From: Bin87 sp965243255
GTDB taxonomy: Bacteria > Chloroflexota > Dehalococcoidia > Lucifugimonadales > UBA3495
NCBI GenBank assembly: GCA_965243255.1
Contig: CBDEUH010000004.1
Span: forward strand, 992,001-1,056,000
DNA: 64,000 nt
Reading direction: 5' to 3'
This document shows positions 18,472-26,830 of the stretch, one piece after another. Within the stretch, counting starts at the first letter, position 1; every line of letters begins with the position of its first letter. Made by a program: the position numbers and the translations under genes. Under the pieces are notes generated by a model. That model ran no database searches. It saw nothing but the letters and a program-made list of their open reading frames with translations, and was not told the origin of the DNA.

Positions 18472-18526
18472 GAAGCACGCCCTTTGAGATCGCGTCTTCG
18501 TCAGGTCAAATCAACACCCGTCGGCA

Positions 18527-19987
18527 ATGTCCTGCGAATCCGTTCGGCCTCGCATCCTTCTCACCGGGGCTACCGGTTATGTTGGTGGGCGGCTGCTGAG
18601 CGTTCTGGAGGGCGAAGGACATCCCGTTCGGTGTATCGCCAGACGTCCTGAAAATTTGGCCGGCAAGGTGGCGGATAACACCGAAGTTGTTCGGGGGGAT
18701 TTGCTGGACCGAGATTCGCTGGACGCGGCCATGCAGGGCATCGATGTAGCCTACTACCTGGTGCATTCGCTGGGGTCGGCAGGGGATTTTGAGGCTGAGG
18801 AGCAGGCCGGGGCGCAGAATTTTGCCGATGCCGCCCGCGCTGCCGGCGTATCACGCATCATCTACCTGGGCGGGCTGGGCGCTGCCGACGACGAAATGTC
18901 GCCGCACCTGCGGAGCCGGTGGCGCGTGGGTGAGATACTGCGGACTTCCGGCGCGGAGGTTATTGAGTTTCGCGCGTCCATCGTCATCGGTTCGGGGAGC
19001 GTGTCCTTTGAGATGGTGCGCGCCCTGGTGGAGCGGCTGCCGGTGATGATTACGCCGCGCTGGGTGTCCGTGCCGGCGCAACCCATCGCCGTCAACGACC
19101 TGCTGGAGTATCTGCAAGCAGCCCTGACCATCGTCGCTAATGGCAGCAGGATATTTGAAATCGGCGGCGCTGATGTGGTGTCCTATGGCGGCTTGATGCG
19201 GGAGTACGCCCGCCAGCGGGGATTGCGACGCCGGATGATTGCGGTGCCGGTGCTGACGCCGCGGCTATCCAGCCTGTGGTTGGGGCTAGTGACGCCGGTT
19301 TATGCTCGCGTTGGCCGCAAGTTGATTGACAGCTTGCGCCACGCCAGCGTGGTCACCAACCCTCCGCCGCCGGACGTGTTTGACGTTCAGCCCATGGGAA
19401 TTGCCGACGCCATCGCCACGGCGATCCGCAGCGAAGACCGGGGCTATGCCGCCACCCGGTGGTCGGACGCGCTGTCTTCCTCGGGACGCTCTGATAGTCG
19501 CGGCACGGTTCGTTTCGGCGCGCGTTTGGTGGACACGCGTACGGTGAAGGTAGCGGCGCCAACTCAAACTGCCTTTGAGCCAATCCGCAGCATCGGCGGC
19601 GAAAGGGGCTGGTATTTCGGCAATGCGCTGTGGCAAGTGCGGGGATTTCTGGACCTGCTGGCTGGAGGCGTTGGCGTGCGCCGGGGACGTCGGCATCCCA
19701 GCGAGCTGGCCGTGGGTGATACCGTGGACTGGTGGCGGGTAGAGAGTTACGAAGCCGGCCGGCGGGTCAAGTTCTACGCCGAAATGCGCTTGCCCGGCCG
19801 GGCCTGGCTGGAGTTTGAGGTGATTGCAGACGGCGATGGCTCCACCATCCGCCAAACCGCTGAATTCGACCCCATCGGGCTAGGCGGGTTGATTTACTGG
19901 TACACTCTCTGGCCGGCCCACGCTTGCGTTTTCCGAGGGATGATACGCGGGATTGCGCGGGCGGCGGCAAAGGGCCACGAGGGCTAA
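18527..19987 (+). CDS. SDR-family NAD(P)-binding protein with DUF2867 domain
   Basis: A 486-aa two-domain protein. Residues about 8-300 are an atypical short-chain dehydrogenase (LLTGATGYVGGRLL, then VRGDLLDRDSL and YYLVHSLG) of the NmrA/complex-I-subunit type. The C-terminal 150 residues (GERGWYFGNALWQVRGFLDLL, then WWRVE..RRVKFYAEMRLPGRAWLEFE) match the DUF2867 pattern that often follows this SDR. The role is likely lipid or quinone-like substrate modification, but this is unproven. The LLM oxidoreductase gene begins 35 bp downstream. Confidence 0.88.
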   Translation: MSCESVRPRILLTGATGYVGGRLLSVLEGEGHPVRCIARRPENLAGKVADNTEVVRGDLLDRDSLDAAMQGIDVAYYLVHSLGSAGDFEAEEQAGAQNFADAARAAGVSRIIYLGGLGAADDEMSPHLRSRWRVGEILRTSGAEVIEFRASIVIGSGSVSFEMVRALVERLPVMITPRWVSVPAQPIAVNDLLEYLQAALTIVANGSRIFEIGGADVVSYGGLMREYARQRGLRRRMIAVPVLTPRLSSLWLGLVTPVYARVGRKLIDSLRHASVVTNPPPPDVFDVQPMGIADAIATAIRSEDRGYAATRWSDALSSSGRSDSRGTVRFGARLVDTRTVKVAAPTQTAFEPIRSIGGERGWYFGNALWQVRGFLDLLAGGVGVRRGRRHPSELAVGDTVDWWRVESYEAGRRVKFYAEMRLPGRAWLEFEVIADGDGSTIRQTAEFDPIGLGGLIYWYTLWPAHACVFRGMIRGIARAAAKGHEG

Positions 19988-20022
19988 GAGCGATAAATCA
20001 GATTTCCATAGAGGCGAGACAA

Positions 20023-21024
20023 ATGAAATACGGCGTTACCCTCCTCCCCACCTCATACGATTCCTTTCGGCGGCACGTGCGGCTGGCTGAGTCTGTTGGC
20101 TTCGACTACATCGGCGTGGCGGATTCGCAGTCGCTCTTCCGCGAATTGTTCGTATCGCTGACGGTGGCGGCGATGGAAACCGAGCGGGTGCACCTGGGGC
20201 CGTCGGTTACCAATCCGCTGACCCGGCATCCGGCGGTGATGGCGTCGGCCATAGCGTCGCTGCACGAATTGTCCGGTGGCCGGGCTTTTCTGGGGATCGG
20301 CACCGGCGACTCGGCCATCCTGAACCTGGGGCTGCGTCCCGCTCGGCTGGCCGCCCTGCGCGAGTACGTCGCTGCCGTGCGCGGGATGCTGGCCGGCGAA
20401 AGCGTGGACTACATGGGCCGGCAGGGACACGTCCGCTGGAGCCGGGAGCCGGCGCCCATAATGATGTCCGCCGAGGGGCCGCGAACGCTGCGCATCGCCG
20501 GCGAGATTGCCGACCGGGTGATGATTCACACCGGGCTGACTCCGGAGATCCTGGAGGACACCGTAGCCCACGTCCGCGCCGGGGAGTGGCACGTGGGAAA
20601 GCCGTTGGGTACCGCGCAGGTGTGGGCCTTCGCCAAGTGCAACATCGCCGACGACCACGACGCCGCCATCGACGAAATCAAGATGGCGCTGGCCGCCAGC
20701 GCGCACCACGCCTTTCGTTTCACCCTGGAGGGCAAGCACGTGCCCGAAGAGCTGCACGAGGCGATGATGGCGATACAGGGTGAGTACGTGCCCGCCGAGC
20801 ACGAGCAGGTGGGCGACACGCGCAACGCCGCCATCACCGACGAATTTGGCGTAACCGACTATCTGGCCGAGCGGTTCGCGGTGGCCGGCACGCCGGAAGA
20901 GTGTCGGGCCAAGGTGCGGCAGATTGGTGAGTCGGGCGTGGACGTGCTGCAAATCACCGCTATCAGCCACGACCCCGGCGATATTATTCGCAGATTCGGC
21001 GAAGACGTAATCGCCAAAATGTAG
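20023..21024 (+). CDS. LLM class flavin/F420-dependent oxidoreductase
   Basis: A 333-aa luciferase-like TIM barrel. The ATG at 20023 opens MKYGVTLLPTSYDSF. The family pattern continues with AESVGFDYIGVADSQSLFRELFVSL, ERVHLGPSVTNPLTRHP, ASLHELSGGRAFLGIGTGDSA and a C-terminal AGTPEECRAKVRQIGESGVDVLQI. The fold is like methylene-H4MPT reductase and other F420-dependent enzymes, and an F420-reducing enzyme is encoded at 62 kb. Substrate unknown. A GGGGCGAA hairpin starts on the last base of its stop codon. Confidence 0.9.
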   Translation: MKYGVTLLPTSYDSFRRHVRLAESVGFDYIGVADSQSLFRELFVSLTVAAMETERVHLGPSVTNPLTRHPAVMASAIASLHELSGGRAFLGIGTGDSAILNLGLRPARLAALREYVAAVRGMLAGESVDYMGRQGHVRWSREPAPIMMSAEGPRTLRIAGEIADRVMIHTGLTPEILEDTVAHVRAGEWHVGKPLGTAQVWAFAKCNIADDHDAAIDEIKMALAASAHHAFRFTLEGKHVPEELHEAMMAIQGEYVPAEHEQVGDTRNAAITDEFGVTDYLAERFAVAGTPEECRAKVRQIGESGVDVLQITAISHDPGDIIRRFGEDVIAKM

Positions 21025-21045
21025 GGGCGAACAGTCATTCGCCCC
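21024..21045. terminator. GGGGCGAA/TTCGCCCC hairpin between convergent genes
   Basis: A perfect 8-bp stem with a 6-nt loop, starting on the last base of the LLM stop codon and lying 27 bp before the ferredoxin stop on the other strand. It can serve both convergent genes. It belongs to the same hairpin family as those at 16.1, 24.1, 54.1, 57.5, 59.9 and 63.2 kb. Confidence 0.55.
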
Positions 21046-21072
21046 TGCGTTGCAACGTTATGTCGCAAGACT

Positions 21073-21297
21073 TTACGGGAACAGAATTTCGCCGGTCTCG
21101 GCATCCTCTACAGTGATGGCCGTTACGGGACAGTTCTCGGCGGCCTCGATGATGGTTTCCTCCGGGTCGCCGGCCGGGTCCTTTACGTAGGACTGGCGGT
21201 CGTCGTTGAGGCCGAAGGTGTTTTCGGCGAAGGTCTCACACATTGCGTTGCCCACGCAGACGTTATAGTCCACGGTGATTTTCAGCTGTCGGGCCAT
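21073..21297 (-). CDS. [3Fe-4S]-type ferredoxin of a P450 system
   Basis: A 74-aa ferredoxin with Cys in CVGNAMC (C-x5-C) and a distal NCPVTAI. Lack of the middle Cys of a CxxCxxC motif points to a [3Fe-4S] cluster, the type that feeds electrons to bacterial P450s. The ATG at 21297 follows GAGGAGG. It lies 63 bp downstream of a P450 gene on the same strand and is likely co-transcribed with it. It is the only ferredoxin in the cluster, so it may serve all three P450s; no reductase gene is nearby. Confidence 0.93.
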   Translation of the reverse strand: MARQLKITVDYNVCVGNAMCETFAENTFGLNDDRQSYVKDPAGDPEETIIEAAENCPVTAITVEDAETGEILFP

Positions 21298-21360
21298 TGG
21301 GGTAACCTCCTCATGGATTGCAGAAAAATGTGATGAGCAGCTAAGGACGGTCAACAGCGG

Positions 21361-22590
21361 CTATTTCATGCTGACCGGCAGGTTCAACAGGGTGCGCTGC
21401 CCCACGCTGGGCAGGTATTCCAGATCCTCGGGTGGGGTTTCCGGCTCAAACCCGTCAAAGCGGCGGGCCAGCTCGGCGAAGGCTTCCTGGCCTTCCAGCC
21501 GGGCCAGGGTTGCGCCCAGGCAGTGATGCACACCGCTGCCGAAGGCCACGTGGGGATTCGGGCTGCGGGTGATGTCCAGGTCGTCGGGGTTGTCGAAAAC
21601 ATCCGGGTCGCGGTTGGCTGACGAGATGACCCAGCGCACCCGGTCGTCCTTGGCAACCGTCTGGCCATCGCCCATATCGACGTCCTGGGTGGCGATGCGC
21701 TGGATTGACTTCAGCGGCGAGTCGTAGCGCAGCACTTCCTCGACGGTGTTGACTATGTGGGCGTCCGGGTCTGTTCGCAGCAGGTTGAACTGGTCCGAAT
21801 GCTGCGCGAAGGCCAGCACTCCGTTAGCGATGAGGTCGTTGGTGGTTTCGTGTCCGGCGACCAGCAGCAGCAGGGCGTTGGCCAGCACTTCGTCCCGGGT
21901 GTAAGCGCCCATGATCTCGCCCTTGCAGATGACGGAGAGGAGGTCGTCGCCAGGGTCGCGGACGCGCTCGGCCACGATGGGCGCCAGGTAGTCGGTAACC
22001 GCCTGCACACCGGAGGCGAAATCGCGGACGCGGTTGGGGTCGTTGCCGTCAAAGCCGCACATACTGCTGCACAGTTCTTTGACGAAGTGCCGGTCGCTGG
22101 GCGGGATGTCCATCAGGGCGGCGATGATGCTGTAGGTCAGTGGCGTGGCGAAGTCGTGCATCACGTCCATGCGGCCCGCGCTTTGCAAATCGTCCAGCAG
22201 GTCGTTTACGGTCTGCCTCACCAGGGGACGCCACGTCTCCATGGCCTTGGGCGTGAAGTAGCCGTGGACGACCTTGCGCTTTTCCTTGTGCTTGGCGCCG
22301 TCGTTCTGGGTGAACCGGGCCGCCAGCCAGCTGCGCACCGCGCCGAATAGCTCCATGTCCTCTTCGGGAATGGCGGGAGATGGCGGCCGGTTGTCGCGCA
22401 GGGCGACTTCCGACGAGAAGTATTCGGGGTGCCGCGCCGTCCACAACAGGCGCTCATAGCCGGTGACTACCCAGAGTTGATACTGCTCGTTCCAGTGCAC
22501 CGGGGCCGCCGCCCGCAGCGCGCCGAAGTAGCTATATGGGTCGCGGATGGCGTCGGGCGCAAAGAGGTCGTCGTGAATGGCGGGAGGCAT
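21361..22590 (-). CDS. Cytochrome P450 (first of three)
   Basis: A soluble 409-aa bacterial P450. The ATG at 22590 (MPPAIHDDLFAPD) is preferred over a GTG three codons earlier because GGAG is then at a workable distance. The I-helix oxygen-binding motif is VAGHETT, the ExxR motif is EEVLR, and the heme loop is FGSGVHHCLGATLARLEG with the Cys ligand. About 50% or more of the readable motif regions are shared with the next two genes, so they arose by tandem duplication. A TTGAAT-N17-TAATTT promoter precedes it. Substrate unknown. Confidence 0.95.
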   Translation of the reverse strand: MPPAIHDDLFAPDAIRDPYSYFGALRAAAPVHWNEQYQLWVVTGYERLLWTARHPEYFSSEVALRDNRPPSPAIPEEDMELFGAVRSWLAARFTQNDGAKHKEKRKVVHGYFTPKAMETWRPLVRQTVNDLLDDLQSAGRMDVMHDFATPLTYSIIAALMDIPPSDRHFVKELCSSMCGFDGNDPNRVRDFASGVQAVTDYLAPIVAERVRDPGDDLLSVICKGEIMGAYTRDEVLANALLLLVAGHETTNDLIANGVLAFAQHSDQFNLLRTDPDAHIVNTVEEVLRYDSPLKSIQRIATQDVDMGDGQTVAKDDRVRWVISSANRDPDVFDNPDDLDITRSPNPHVAFGSGVHHCLGATLARLEGQEAFAELARRFDGFEPETPPEDLEYLPSVGQRTLLNLPVSMK

Positions 22591-22627
22591 AGTCCACACG
22601 CTCCGGCGGGCGGTTCAAGTGGCGGTA

Positions 22628-22656
22628 AAATTATCACAAGCGATGGCATAATTCAA
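22628..22656 (-). promoter_or_regulatory. Promoter for the first P450-ferredoxin unit
   Basis: On the minus strand, TTGAAT (22651-22656) and TAATTT (22628-22633) are 17 bp apart, about 40 bp before the P450 start at 22590. It lies just after a strong terminator, so the P450-ferredoxin pair has its own transcript. Confidence 0.5.
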
Positions 22657-22660
22657 ACGG

Positions 22661-22695
22661 AAAAGCCGGCGGCTGCTACGTTGCAACCGCCGGCT
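22661..22695 (-). terminator. Intrinsic terminator of the second P450
   Basis: Read on the minus strand, AGCCGGCGG pairs with CCGCCGGCT (9 bp, 14-nt loop) and is followed by TTTT. It lies 35 bp after the stop of the second P450 gene. Confidence 0.75.
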
Positions 22696-22730
22696 CTATC
22701 TTCTGCCTGTAGCAGCCGAAGGCGTCGCTA

Positions 22731-24002
22731 CTAGGCGTTGGTTACCGCCACCGGCAGGCTCTCCACTGCCCGGAAGGTGAGGACCCGGTCGTACTGAATG
22801 TCCTCCACCGGAATCTCCAGTTCGACCTTGTCGAAGCGGTTGGCCATGTTGCGGAAAATCTCCTGACCCTCCAGCCGCGCCAGGGTCGCGCCCAGGCAGT
22901 GATGGATACCGCTGCCAAAGGCCACGTGCTGGTTCGGGTAGCGTTCAATGTCGAAGTCGTCGGCCCGGTCGAAGACCTTGGGGTCGCGGTTGGCGCCGGG
23001 GATGAACCAACGCACCCGGTCGTTCTTGTTGATTTGCTGGCCGTTCAGCTCGATGTCGTCCATGGCGATGCGCTGGATGGAACGCACCGGCGAGTCGTAG
23101 CGCAGGCACTCCTCAGTGGCCCGCACCGTCTTGCCCTCCGGGTCCGACTTCAGGTTGGCCCACTGGTCGGGATGCTGGGTGAAGGCCAACGTGCCGTTGC
23201 AAATGAGGTTGATGGTGGTTTCGTGCCCGGCAGACAGCAGCAGCATGATGTTGTTGATGGTCATCTCCCGGTTGAAGACGCCCTTGCGCTCGCCCTCGCA
23301 CACCACCGACATCAGGTCGAGGGAGTCGAACTGTTCGGGATTGGCAACCCGGTCTTCAACCATGGGCGCGATGAAATCCTGCAGGTTTTGAACCGCCTGG
23401 GTCAGGGGCCTCATCCGGTCCGGGCCCTCGCGGTTCAGGAAGCGCAGGTCCTTGGCCAGCTCGCGCAGCCGGGGTCGCTCGCTGTCGGGAATGCCCAGCA
23501 TCCGCGCGATGACGAGCAGGGGCAGCGGCGTGGCCAGGTCGGCCATCACGTCCATGCGGCCCTTTTCCTGCACGGCGTCCAGCAGCTCGTCAATGGCCGA
23601 CTGCACGAGGGGACGCCACATCTCGATGGACTTGGGGGTGAAGTAGCCGTGCATCACCCGGCGCATATCGACGTGGTCCGGCCCGCTCATTTCGGAGTTG
23701 TACCGGCGCTGGTCGTGCTGGATGAACCGGGAGACCTGCCACTTCTTGATGAAGTTGTAGAGTTCCAGGTCGTCTTCGTCGATGGGCGGGTTGGGCGGGC
23801 GCACGTCCCGGGCGTACACGCTGGACGAGAACGCCTCCGGATGCCGGGTAACCCACACCAGGTGCTCCCACGAGGTGATCATCCAGACTTCAAATTCCTC
23901 GTTGTAATACACCGGTTGATGCTCGCGCAGCCGGTTGTAGAAGTCGTAGGGCTTGTAAATGGCTTCCAGGGAAAAGGGGTTGTCGTTGAAGGTGCTGACC
24001 AT
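22731..24002 (-). CDS. Cytochrome P450 (second of three)
   Basis: A 423-aa P450. The ATG at 24002 (MVSTFNDNPFSLEAIY) has GGAGG upstream. It carries SAGHETT in the I helix, EECLRYDSPV as the ExxR segment and FGSGIHHCLGATLARLEG around the heme Cys. The N-terminal half includes VWMITSWEHLVWVTRHPEAFSS, closely matching the third P450. It has its own TTGTGC-N17-TATAAT promoter and its own terminator, so the paralogs can be expressed separately. Substrate unknown. Confidence 0.95.
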   Translation of the reverse strand: MVSTFNDNPFSLEAIYKPYDFYNRLREHQPVYYNEEFEVWMITSWEHLVWVTRHPEAFSSSVYARDVRPPNPPIDEDDLELYNFIKKWQVSRFIQHDQRRYNSEMSGPDHVDMRRVMHGYFTPKSIEMWRPLVQSAIDELLDAVQEKGRMDVMADLATPLPLLVIARMLGIPDSERPRLRELAKDLRFLNREGPDRMRPLTQAVQNLQDFIAPMVEDRVANPEQFDSLDLMSVVCEGERKGVFNREMTINNIMLLLSAGHETTINLICNGTLAFTQHPDQWANLKSDPEGKTVRATEECLRYDSPVRSIQRIAMDDIELNGQQINKNDRVRWFIPGANRDPKVFDRADDFDIERYPNQHVAFGSGIHHCLGATLARLEGQEIFRNMANRFDKVELEIPVEDIQYDRVLTFRAVESLPVAVTNA

Positions 24003-24084
24003 TGGTATAAACCTCCGGTGTGTTCGGCGTGCAACGTTTGTTGCGCCGGCGCTCCAGCTGCCGACGCATTGAATCGATATCGGG

Positions 24085-24113
24085 ATTATAACGGAATGAA
24101 ATTCGTTGCACAA
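24085..24113 (-). promoter_or_regulatory. Promoter for the second P450
   Basis: Minus strand: TTGTGC (24108-24113) and a consensus TATAAT (24085-24090) with a 17-bp spacer, giving a leader of about 75 nt to the ATG at 24002. Confidence 0.6.
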
Positions 24114-24138
24114 TCCGGCCGGAGGGTTAAATTGCGAC

Positions 24139-24163
24139 AGGGGCGGGTTGTGCACTCGCCCCT
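24139..24163 (-). terminator. GGGGCG/CGCCCC hairpin after the third P450
   Basis: AGGGGCG and CGCCCCT form a 7-bp stem with an 11-nt loop, 31 bp downstream of the third P450 stop and before the promoter of the second. It belongs to the recurrent hairpin family in this window. Confidence 0.45.
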
Positions 24164-24193
24164 GCCAGTTGTGCTCCGGGTGCCGTTTGCGCG

Positions 24194-25480
24194 TTACGAG
24201 AGGTTGACCGGCAACCGCTCCAGCGTGCGGAAAGTGATGCTGGAGGTGTAGGTGAGGTCCTCTGGGTTCGCGTCCATGTTGAGGTTGGGGAAACGCTCGG
24301 CGATGGCCTTGAACGCCTCCTGGCCCTCCAGCCGCGCCAGCGTTGCGCCCAGGCAGTGGTGGATGCCGCTACCAAAAGCGACGTGGGGGTTCGGGTAGCG
24401 CTCGATGTTGAAGTCATCGGGGCGATCGAACACCTCGGGGTCGCGGTTGGCGGAGGTCACGAACCAGCGCATCCGCTCGTCCTTCTGGATGAGCTTGCCG
24501 CCCAGTTCGACGTCCTCGCCGGCGATGCGGGTGATGGACTTGACCGGCGCGTCGTAGCGAAGGCATTCCTCGGTGGCGCGGATCATCTTGCCGGCCGGGT
24601 CGGCTTTGAACAATTCCCACTGGTCGGGATGGGTCATAAAGGCCCGGGTCCCGTTGCAGATGAGGTTGATGGTGGTTTCGTGACCTGCCAGGAGCAGCAG
24701 GATGGCGTTGGCGACCACCTGTTCCTCGTCCATAATCTGCTTGCCGGCGGCGTTGGTCATGCGGGCGGCGTCGGTCATCTTGTCCAGCAGGTCGCCGTTG
24801 GAGTTCTTCAGCCGCTCCTTGACCATGGGGCGCAGGTATTCCTGCAGCTCGGTGATGCCTTCGGCCAGGGGCTGCATCCGGTCGGCGTTGCCGCGCCCGA
24901 TGAACAGCAGCTTCTCAGCCAGTGAGCGGATGAACTGCCGGTCGTAGGTCTCGATGCCCATCATGGCGGCGATGACCAGCAGCGGCAGCGGCGTGGCGTA
25001 GTCGCGCATCACGTCCATGCTGCCCCGTTCCTCGGCTTCGTCCAGCAGCTGCTTGATGGCCGACTGCACCAGGGGGCGCCACAGCTCCATGGCCTTGGGC
25101 GTGAAATAGCCGTGAATGACCTTCCGCATATCGGTGTGGTCGGGGCCACCGTGCTCGGCGATGTCCTTGTGGGCGCTGACGGCGCGGCGGTCGGTCTGGA
25201 TGAACCACTGGCTGAAGAAGTTCCGCACGTCCTCGTAGAGGCCCATGTCGGATTCGTCAATGGAGGGGTAAGGAGGCAACGGGTCCCGGTGGAACACCTC
25301 GGAAGAGAAGGCTTCGGGCCTTCGGGTAACCCAAACCAGATCCTTGTACTTGGTGATGACCCACAGTTTGTAGGGGTCGTTCCAGTGGACGGGGTCTTCG
25401 TCCCGCATCCGCCCAAAGTAGGAGTAGGGGTCCTGGATGACCTCAGGGGAAAACAGGTCTTCGTTGAAGGTAGTAACCAT
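24194..25480 (-). CDS. Cytochrome P450 (third of three)
   Basis: A 428-aa P450. The ATG at 25480 (MVTTFNEDLFSPEVI) has GGGAGGG upstream. Landmarks are LLAGHETTINLICNG, EECLRYDAPVKS and FGSGIHHCLGATLARLEGQEAF. It is closest to the second P450, sharing ETTINLICNGT and HGYFTPKAMELWRPLVQSAI-type segments. It is the promoter-proximal gene of the block and is preceded by the best promoter in the cluster, with a palindrome in the spacer. Confidence 0.95.
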   Translation of the reverse strand: MVTTFNEDLFSPEVIQDPYSYFGRMRDEDPVHWNDPYKLWVITKYKDLVWVTRRPEAFSSEVFHRDPLPPYPSIDESDMGLYEDVRNFFSQWFIQTDRRAVSAHKDIAEHGGPDHTDMRKVIHGYFTPKAMELWRPLVQSAIKQLLDEAEERGSMDVMRDYATPLPLLVIAAMMGIETYDRQFIRSLAEKLLFIGRGNADRMQPLAEGITELQEYLRPMVKERLKNSNGDLLDKMTDAARMTNAAGKQIMDEEQVVANAILLLLAGHETTINLICNGTRAFMTHPDQWELFKADPAGKMIRATEECLRYDAPVKSITRIAGEDVELGGKLIQKDERMRWFVTSANRDPEVFDRPDDFNIERYPNPHVAFGSGIHHCLGATLARLEGQEAFKAIAERFPNLNMDANPEDLTYTSSITFRTLERLPVNLS

Positions 25481-25563
25481 AAAGTCCCTCCCGTTGACTT
25501 TCACGGCAGACTGATAGAGCCGGCGTCGGCTGACGCTGGCGGCTGACACAGCGACTTTCCCGA

Positions 25564-25592
25564 ATTGTAGCAATACCGTATTGTGCGGTCAA
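25564..25592 (-). promoter_or_regulatory. Promoter with a palindrome in its spacer, upstream of the third P450
   Basis: Minus strand: TTGACC (25587-25592), 17-bp spacer, TACAAT (25564-25569). The spacer contains CAATAC-G-GTATTG (25571-25583), a perfect 6-bp inverted repeat around one base. A protein bound there would cover the polymerase site, so this looks like a repressor-controlled or MerR-type promoter. No regulator gene is adjacent. Confidence 0.6.
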
Positions 25593-25670
25593 TCACGCCA
25601 GAAGGCATACTATGTCCATTGCGGCATTGCCAAACGGAATATCGCGACGGAATCCGTAACCGTGGATAGC

Positions 25671-26264
25671 TTACCCCGTCCGCTCTATTCCCAGCTCCGC
25701 CTGCATGTCGGCAACGGCCTGATTGCGGGTCTTGCGCTGCCACTGAGGGCGGGCGTTGATGGGCTCGTTGATGATTTCGGGGTCGATTTTGAGGGCGACG
25801 AACACTGGGCCGGGCTGGCCCAGGATTTCCTCGATCTGGCTGGCGAAGTCCTCCAGGTTGTCGATGGCGTAGGTGGCCGGATAGCCGCAGCCCTGGGCGA
25901 CCACTTCGTACACCATCTGCTCGGCGTTGGGCACCGGCTGGCCGCCGGTGGTGGCATACACGCCATTGTCCAGCATGAAGTGGTACAGGTTGGCCGGCGC
26001 TTTCTCGGCGATGGTGGGCAGGGCGCCCATGCCCATGAGCACGTCGCCCTCGGAGTCAAACAGCACGACACGCTGGTCGGGCAGGGCCAGGGCCAGGCCC
26101 AGGGCGAAGGAGGCGTGGCCGCCCATGGCCGGGTCGCCCAGGGGCAAATCCCGGTCGGGCTGGTCGCTGAGCTCGACCCAGAATCGGCCGCCGCGGCCGG
26201 GTATCACCACGGCGTCGCCGCGATGCTGTTGGAAAATCTGCAGCATTTCAGCCGTTTTCATCAT
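25671..26264 (-). CDS. TPP enzyme beta subunit, sulfopyruvate/phosphonopyruvate decarboxylase-like
   Basis: A 197-aa protein matching the pyrophosphate-binding (C-terminal) half of thiamine-diphosphate decarboxylases. The TPP motif is DSEGDVLMGMG followed about 27 residues later by LDNGVYATTGG. ATG-ATG at 26264/26261 follows AGGAGGA. Together with the upstream gene, 15 bp away, it forms a two-subunit enzyme like ComDE, which decarboxylates sulfopyruvate; phosphonopyruvate decarboxylase is the main alternative. No coenzyme M or phosphonate genes lie nearby. Confidence 0.85.
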   Translation of the reverse strand: MMKTAEMLQIFQQHRGDAVVIPGRGGRFWVELSDQPDRDLPLGDPAMGGHASFALGLALALPDQRVVLFDSEGDVLMGMGALPTIAEKAPANLYHFMLDNGVYATTGGQPVPNAEQMVYEVVAQGCGYPATYAIDNLEDFASQIEEILGQPGPVFVALKIDPEIINEPINARPQWQRKTRNQAVADMQAELGIERTG

Positions 26265-26278
26265 GGCGCTCTCTCCTC

Positions 26279-26788
26279 CTAACGGCTGACGTTGAAGCCG
26301 TGATATTCGTCACCGACCAGGACGGCCACCGGGCGCTTCTCGCGCTGGGCCTCGGCGAAGGCGATGGAAATGCGGTCGGCGTCCTCGTCGGACTCCACCA
26401 GATAGTAGTTGATGTTGAAGGCGTGCAGGAACCGCTCGGTGTAGAAGGCCGCGGTGTCGTTGATGATGCCGTGGCGGGTCCAGCCCCGGTAGCCGACCAT
26501 CATCACCACGGGGACGTTCATGCCCAGGCCCCAGCCGCGCAGGGAGTCGCCGGACTCCATCATGCCGGTGTTCTGGATGAGGATGACGGGCTTTTTGCCG
26601 CCGGCGGCCAGGCCAGCTGCGGTGGAAAAGGCGTGACCCTCCCGGCTGACGGGCACCAGGTCCAGGCTGGGTTCTTCGCTCATCAGCACGTAGAGGAAGT
26701 TGGTCTCGCTGTCGGGCAGCCAGACCACGTGGGTGGCGCCGTTCTTCTTCAGTTCAGCCAGCACGGTTGCCGGACTCAGTTCGGCCAT
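26279..26788 (-). CDS. TPP enzyme alpha subunit, sulfopyruvate/phosphonopyruvate decarboxylase-like
   Basis: A 169-aa protein matching the pyrimidine-binding (N-terminal) half of TPP decarboxylases. The catalytic Glu is in VPVSREGHAFSTAAGLAAGG, followed by ILIQNTGMMESGDSLRG, the ComD-type signature. It is the promoter-proximal gene of a two-gene operon; the beta subunit follows after 15 bp. A 7-bp inverted repeat 25 bp upstream of the ATG may be the operator. Confidence 0.85.
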   Translation of the reverse strand: MAELSPATVLAELKKNGATHVVWLPDSETNFLYVLMSEEPSLDLVPVSREGHAFSTAAGLAAGGKKPVILIQNTGMMESGDSLRGWGLGMNVPVVMMVGYRGWTRHGIINDTAAFYTERFLHAFNINYYLVESDEDADRISIAFAEAQREKRPVAVLVGDEYHGFNVSR

Positions 26789-26812
26789 GGGGGTATCCTC
26801 CTGGGACGTTTA

Positions 26813-26830
26813 GTCAGCACGGATGCTGAC
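26813..26830. promoter_or_regulatory. Inverted repeat upstream of the decarboxylase operon
   Basis: GTCAGCA-CGGA-TGCTGAC is a perfect 7-bp inverted repeat with a 4-bp centre, 25-42 bp before the alpha-subunit ATG. Its size and place suit a transcription factor site. Confidence 0.4.

Noticed and set aside
22899..24251. 450-codon open frame opposite the second P450
   Set aside because: No domain, no ribosome-binding site, and full overlap with a gene carrying intact P450 motifs.
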